A DNA stretch of 5,312 nucleotides from Actinomycetota bacterium (GTDB lineage: Bacteria; Actinomycetota; Acidimicrobiia; Acidimicrobiales; Iamiaceae): assembly GCA_017882935.1 (NCBI GenBank), contig JADGOP010000202.1, positions 1 to 5,312 on the forward strand. The letters are read 5' to 3'. A program made the translations under genes and the position numbers. The notes under the pieces were generated by a model. The model saw only the letters and a list, made by a program, of their open reading frames with translations, was not told the DNA's origin and did no database searches. Below, in pieces: positions 3,615 to 5,312 of this stretch (positions within the stretch are counted from its first letter, which is position 1; each line of letters begins with the position of its first letter).

Positions 3615-5231
3615 ATGACTGCCGCCGCACCCGATCTCTCTCGCGCCGCCACCACCCTCGAGCTCGCGCAGCACGTCGTCGACGCCGGCGTGCGCACCCT
3701 CGCCGCGGCGCCCGGCGGCGTCGACGAGCACCAGGTCATCGCCTACGACCTCGCCCACGCTGCCTCGGCGCTGGCCACGGGCAACGCCCTGCTGGCCTAC
3801 GGCGCCAAGGGCGAGCTCGAGGCGGGCATCACCTGCGCCTACATCGCCGATGCGGTCCACGACCTGGCGGCCAAGGTCTTCGGGCGCGAGGCCGAATGGG
3901 GCATCGACCAGGGCGCCCTCGACAAGACCCGGGAGTTCCTGGGCGACTTCCGCGCCCCCGAGTTCCTCGCCGCCATCACCGACCCGGGCCCGCGCCACCT
4001 CGACCCCGACTTCGAGCTGGTCCAGGACACCTTCCGGCGCTTCGCCGAGGAGCGCCTGAAGCCGGCGGCCGAGGAGATCCACCGCCACAACCTCGACATC
4101 CCCGAGGACATCATCACCGGCCTCGCCGAGATGGGGGCCTTCGGTCTCTCGGTGCCCGAGCAGTACGGCGGCTGGAGCACCGGCGGCGCCGGCGAGTACA
4201 TCGGCATGGTCGTTGCCACCGAGGAGCTGTCCCGTGGCTCGCTCGGCGCCGGAGGGTCGCTCATCACCCGCCCCGAGATCCTCACGCGGGCGCTGCTCGC
4301 GGGCGGCACCGAGGAGCAGAAGCAGGAGTGGCTGCCGCAGCTCGCAGCCGCCGAGGTCATGAACGCCGTCGCCGTCACCGAGCCCGACTACGGCTCCGAC
4401 GTGGCGGGCGTGAAGGTCACGGCCACCCCCACCGAGGGCGGCTGGATCATCAACGGCGTGAAGACGTGGTGCACGTTCGCCGCCCGGGCCGACGTGCTCA
4501 TGGTGCTGGCACGCACCGACCCCGACAAGGGCGCGGGCCACCGCGGCCTGTCGATGTTCATCGTGCCCAAGCCCCGCGGCGACGGCCACGGCTTCGCCTT
4601 CGTCCAGGAGACCGGCGCCGACGGTGGTGCGCCCGGTGGCGGGAAGATGGAGGGCCGGGCCATCGACACCCTCGGCTACCGCGGCATGCACTCCTACGAG
4701 GTGGCGCTCGACTCCTGGTTCGTGTCGGCCGCCAACCAGATCGGCCTCGAGGGGGGCCTGGGCAAGGGCTTCTATTACCAGATGGCCGGCTTCGAGAACG
4801 GCCGACTGCAGACCGCCGCACGGGCCATCGGCGTGATGCAGGCGGCCTACGAAGCGGCCCGCGACTACGCCGAGAACCGCGTCGTCTTCGGTCACCCCAT
4901 CGGCGACTACCAGCTCACCAAGGCCAAGCTCGGGCGCATGGCCGTGCTCATCCAGGCCGCCCGGCAGTTCTCCTACGTCGTGGCCGAGCTCATGGCCGAC
5001 GGCAAGGGCACGGCCGAGGCCTCCATGGTCAAGGCCTACGTGTGCAAGGCCGCCGAGTGGGTCACCCGCGAGGCGCAGCAGATCCACGGCGGCATGGGCT
5101 ACGCCGAGGAGTACGACGTGAGCCGCTACTTCGTCGACGCCCGCGTGCTGTCGATCTTCGAGGGCGCTGATGAGACGCTCTGCCTCAAGGTCATCGCCCG
5201 GCGCCTCGTCGCCGACCTCGCCACCGCCTGA
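3615..5231 (+). CDS. mcd: (2S)-methylsuccinyl-CoA dehydrogenase (FAD-dependent acyl-CoA dehydrogenase with N-terminal extension)
   Basis: Predicted to oxidise (2S)-methylsuccinyl-CoA to mesaconyl-CoA with FAD, passing electrons to electron-transfer flavoprotein, in the ethylmalonyl-CoA pathway. At 538 residues it is far longer than ordinary acyl-CoA dehydrogenases (~380-400). The first ~127 residues are an extra helical domain (with AYDLAHAASAL), and the standard fold begins near His128. Motifs: VTEPDYGSD (Thr255-Asp262) and GVKTWCT (Lys283-Thr287) for FAD/substrate binding; a Gly-rich insertion GGAPGGGKMEGRAIDT; LGYRGMHSYE; ENGRLQTAARA; QIHGGMGYAEEY; and IFEGADE with Glu516 at the catalytic-base position. 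The extension, the LGYRGMHSYE region and the FEGADE terminus agree with my memory of Mcd proteins of Rhodobacter/Paracoccus and Streptomyces ethylmalonyl-CoA clusters. A relative acting on another branched acyl-CoA is the alternative. An in-frame TAG at 3603-3605, 12 bases upstream, excludes a longer start. It is divergent from maoC and ends 5 bp from a convergent gene. Confidence 0.88.
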   Translation: MTAAAPDLSRAATTLELAQHVVDAGVRTLAAAPGGVDEHQVIAYDLAHAASALATGNALLAYGAKGELEAGITCAYIADAVHDLAAKVFGREAEWGIDQGALDKTREFLGDFRAPEFLAAITDPGPRHLDPDFELVQDTFRRFAEERLKPAAEEIHRHNLDIPEDIITGLAEMGAFGLSVPEQYGGWSTGGAGEYIGMVVATEELSRGSLGAGGSLITRPEILTRALLAGGTEEQKQEWLPQLAAAEVMNAVAVTEPDYGSDVAGVKVTATPTEGGWIINGVKTWCTFAARADVLMVLARTDPDKGAGHRGLSMFIVPKPRGDGHGFAFVQETGADGGAPGGGKMEGRAIDTLGYRGMHSYEVALDSWFVSAANQIGLEGGLGKGFYYQMAGFENGRLQTAARAIGVMQAAYEAARDYAENRVVFGHPIGDYQLTKAKLGRMAVLIQAARQFSYVVAELMADGKGTAEASMVKAYVCKAAEWVTREAQQIHGGMGYAEEYDVSRYFVDARVLSIFEGADETLCLKVIARRLVADLATA

Positions 5232-5236
5232 CCGGT

Positions 5237-5312
5237 TCAGTCGATGCCGACGTGGGGGACCAGCCGGTCCAGCCGCTTCGGGAGCCACCAGTTGCGGTCG
5301 CCGAGCAGCTCC
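5237..5312 (-). CDS. C-terminal end of a probable MMPL/RND-family membrane transporter (truncated by the window)
   Basis: On the minus strand an open frame runs in from the window edge and stops at TGA (5237-5239), giving the last 24 complete residues: ELLGDRNWWLP, KRLDRLVPHVGID. The pattern LLGxxNWWLPxxLDRLxPxxxI is the characteristic cytosolic end of actinobacterial MMPL-type transporters, where it follows the last transmembrane helix. Those proteins export lipids or other hydrophobic compounds using the proton gradient. The match is short and no transmembrane segment is inside the window, so the identification rests on this tail alone. It converges on mcd with a 5-bp gap and no room for a separate terminator, so read-through in both directions is likely. 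Confidence 0.6.
   Translation of the reverse strand, partial: ELLGDRNWWLPKRLDRLVPHVGID

Noticed and set aside
3546..5288. 580-residue open frame on the minus strand opposite mcd
   Set aside because: It covers nearly all of mcd, whose product is clearly recognisable. Its translation is a Gly/Val/Ala/Asp/His/Leu-rich run with no motif, the usual antisense shadow of a GC-rich gene.

Overview
This is a very GC-rich window with the gene style of a free-living actinobacterium. An Acidimicrobiia-like or related high-GC lineage fits best, but this is inferred from protein character and promoter style, not from a marker gene. It holds four complete protein genes, the ends of two more, and two compact regulatory regions. 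No tRNA, rRNA, CRISPR array, insertion sequence or phage gene was seen, and no stretch over 300 bases lacks a gene.

Layout. Positions 1-178 (+) are the 3' end of an unrecognised helical protein. A short promoter region with a 14-bp perfect palindrome leads into a secreted lipoprotein of the alpha/beta-hydrolase fold (209-1264, +). It converges, with a 7-bp gap, on a tight three-gene minus-strand operon. Read in its own direction, that operon is a MaoC-family hydratase (3500-2979), a class I SAM-dependent methyltransferase (2956-2159) and the adenine DNA glycosylase MutY (2174-1272). A 114-bp divergent intergenic region (3501-3614) separates it from a 538-residue acyl-CoA dehydrogenase (3615-5231, +) that I read as (2S)-methylsuccinyl-CoA dehydrogenase, Mcd. 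Five bases after Mcd, on the minus strand, lies the C-terminal end of a probable MMPL-family membrane transporter.

How the genes work together. Mcd oxidises methylsuccinyl-CoA to mesaconyl-CoA, and the divergent MaoC protein resembles hydratases that add water to mesaconyl-CoA to give beta-methylmalyl-CoA. These are consecutive steps of the ethylmalonyl-CoA pathway for acetyl-CoA assimilation. The shared intergenic region carries an 11-bp perfect inverted repeat and a second dyad over the mcd -10 box, which suggests joint control by a DNA-binding repressor. MutY (removal of adenine opposite 8-oxoguanine) and the methyltransferase appear to be carried on the same transcript as the hydratase.

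The most informative signal is at the gene starts. All three genes that begin a transcript (lipoprotein, maoC, mcd) have a TAnnnT -10 box ending 6-7 nt before the start codon and no Shine-Dalgarno sequence, the signature of leaderless mRNAs. The internal methyltransferase gene instead has a clear GGAGG. I see no radically new system. The most novel testable ideas are the mcd/maoC operator and a possible dicarboxylate-damage role for the methyltransferase.
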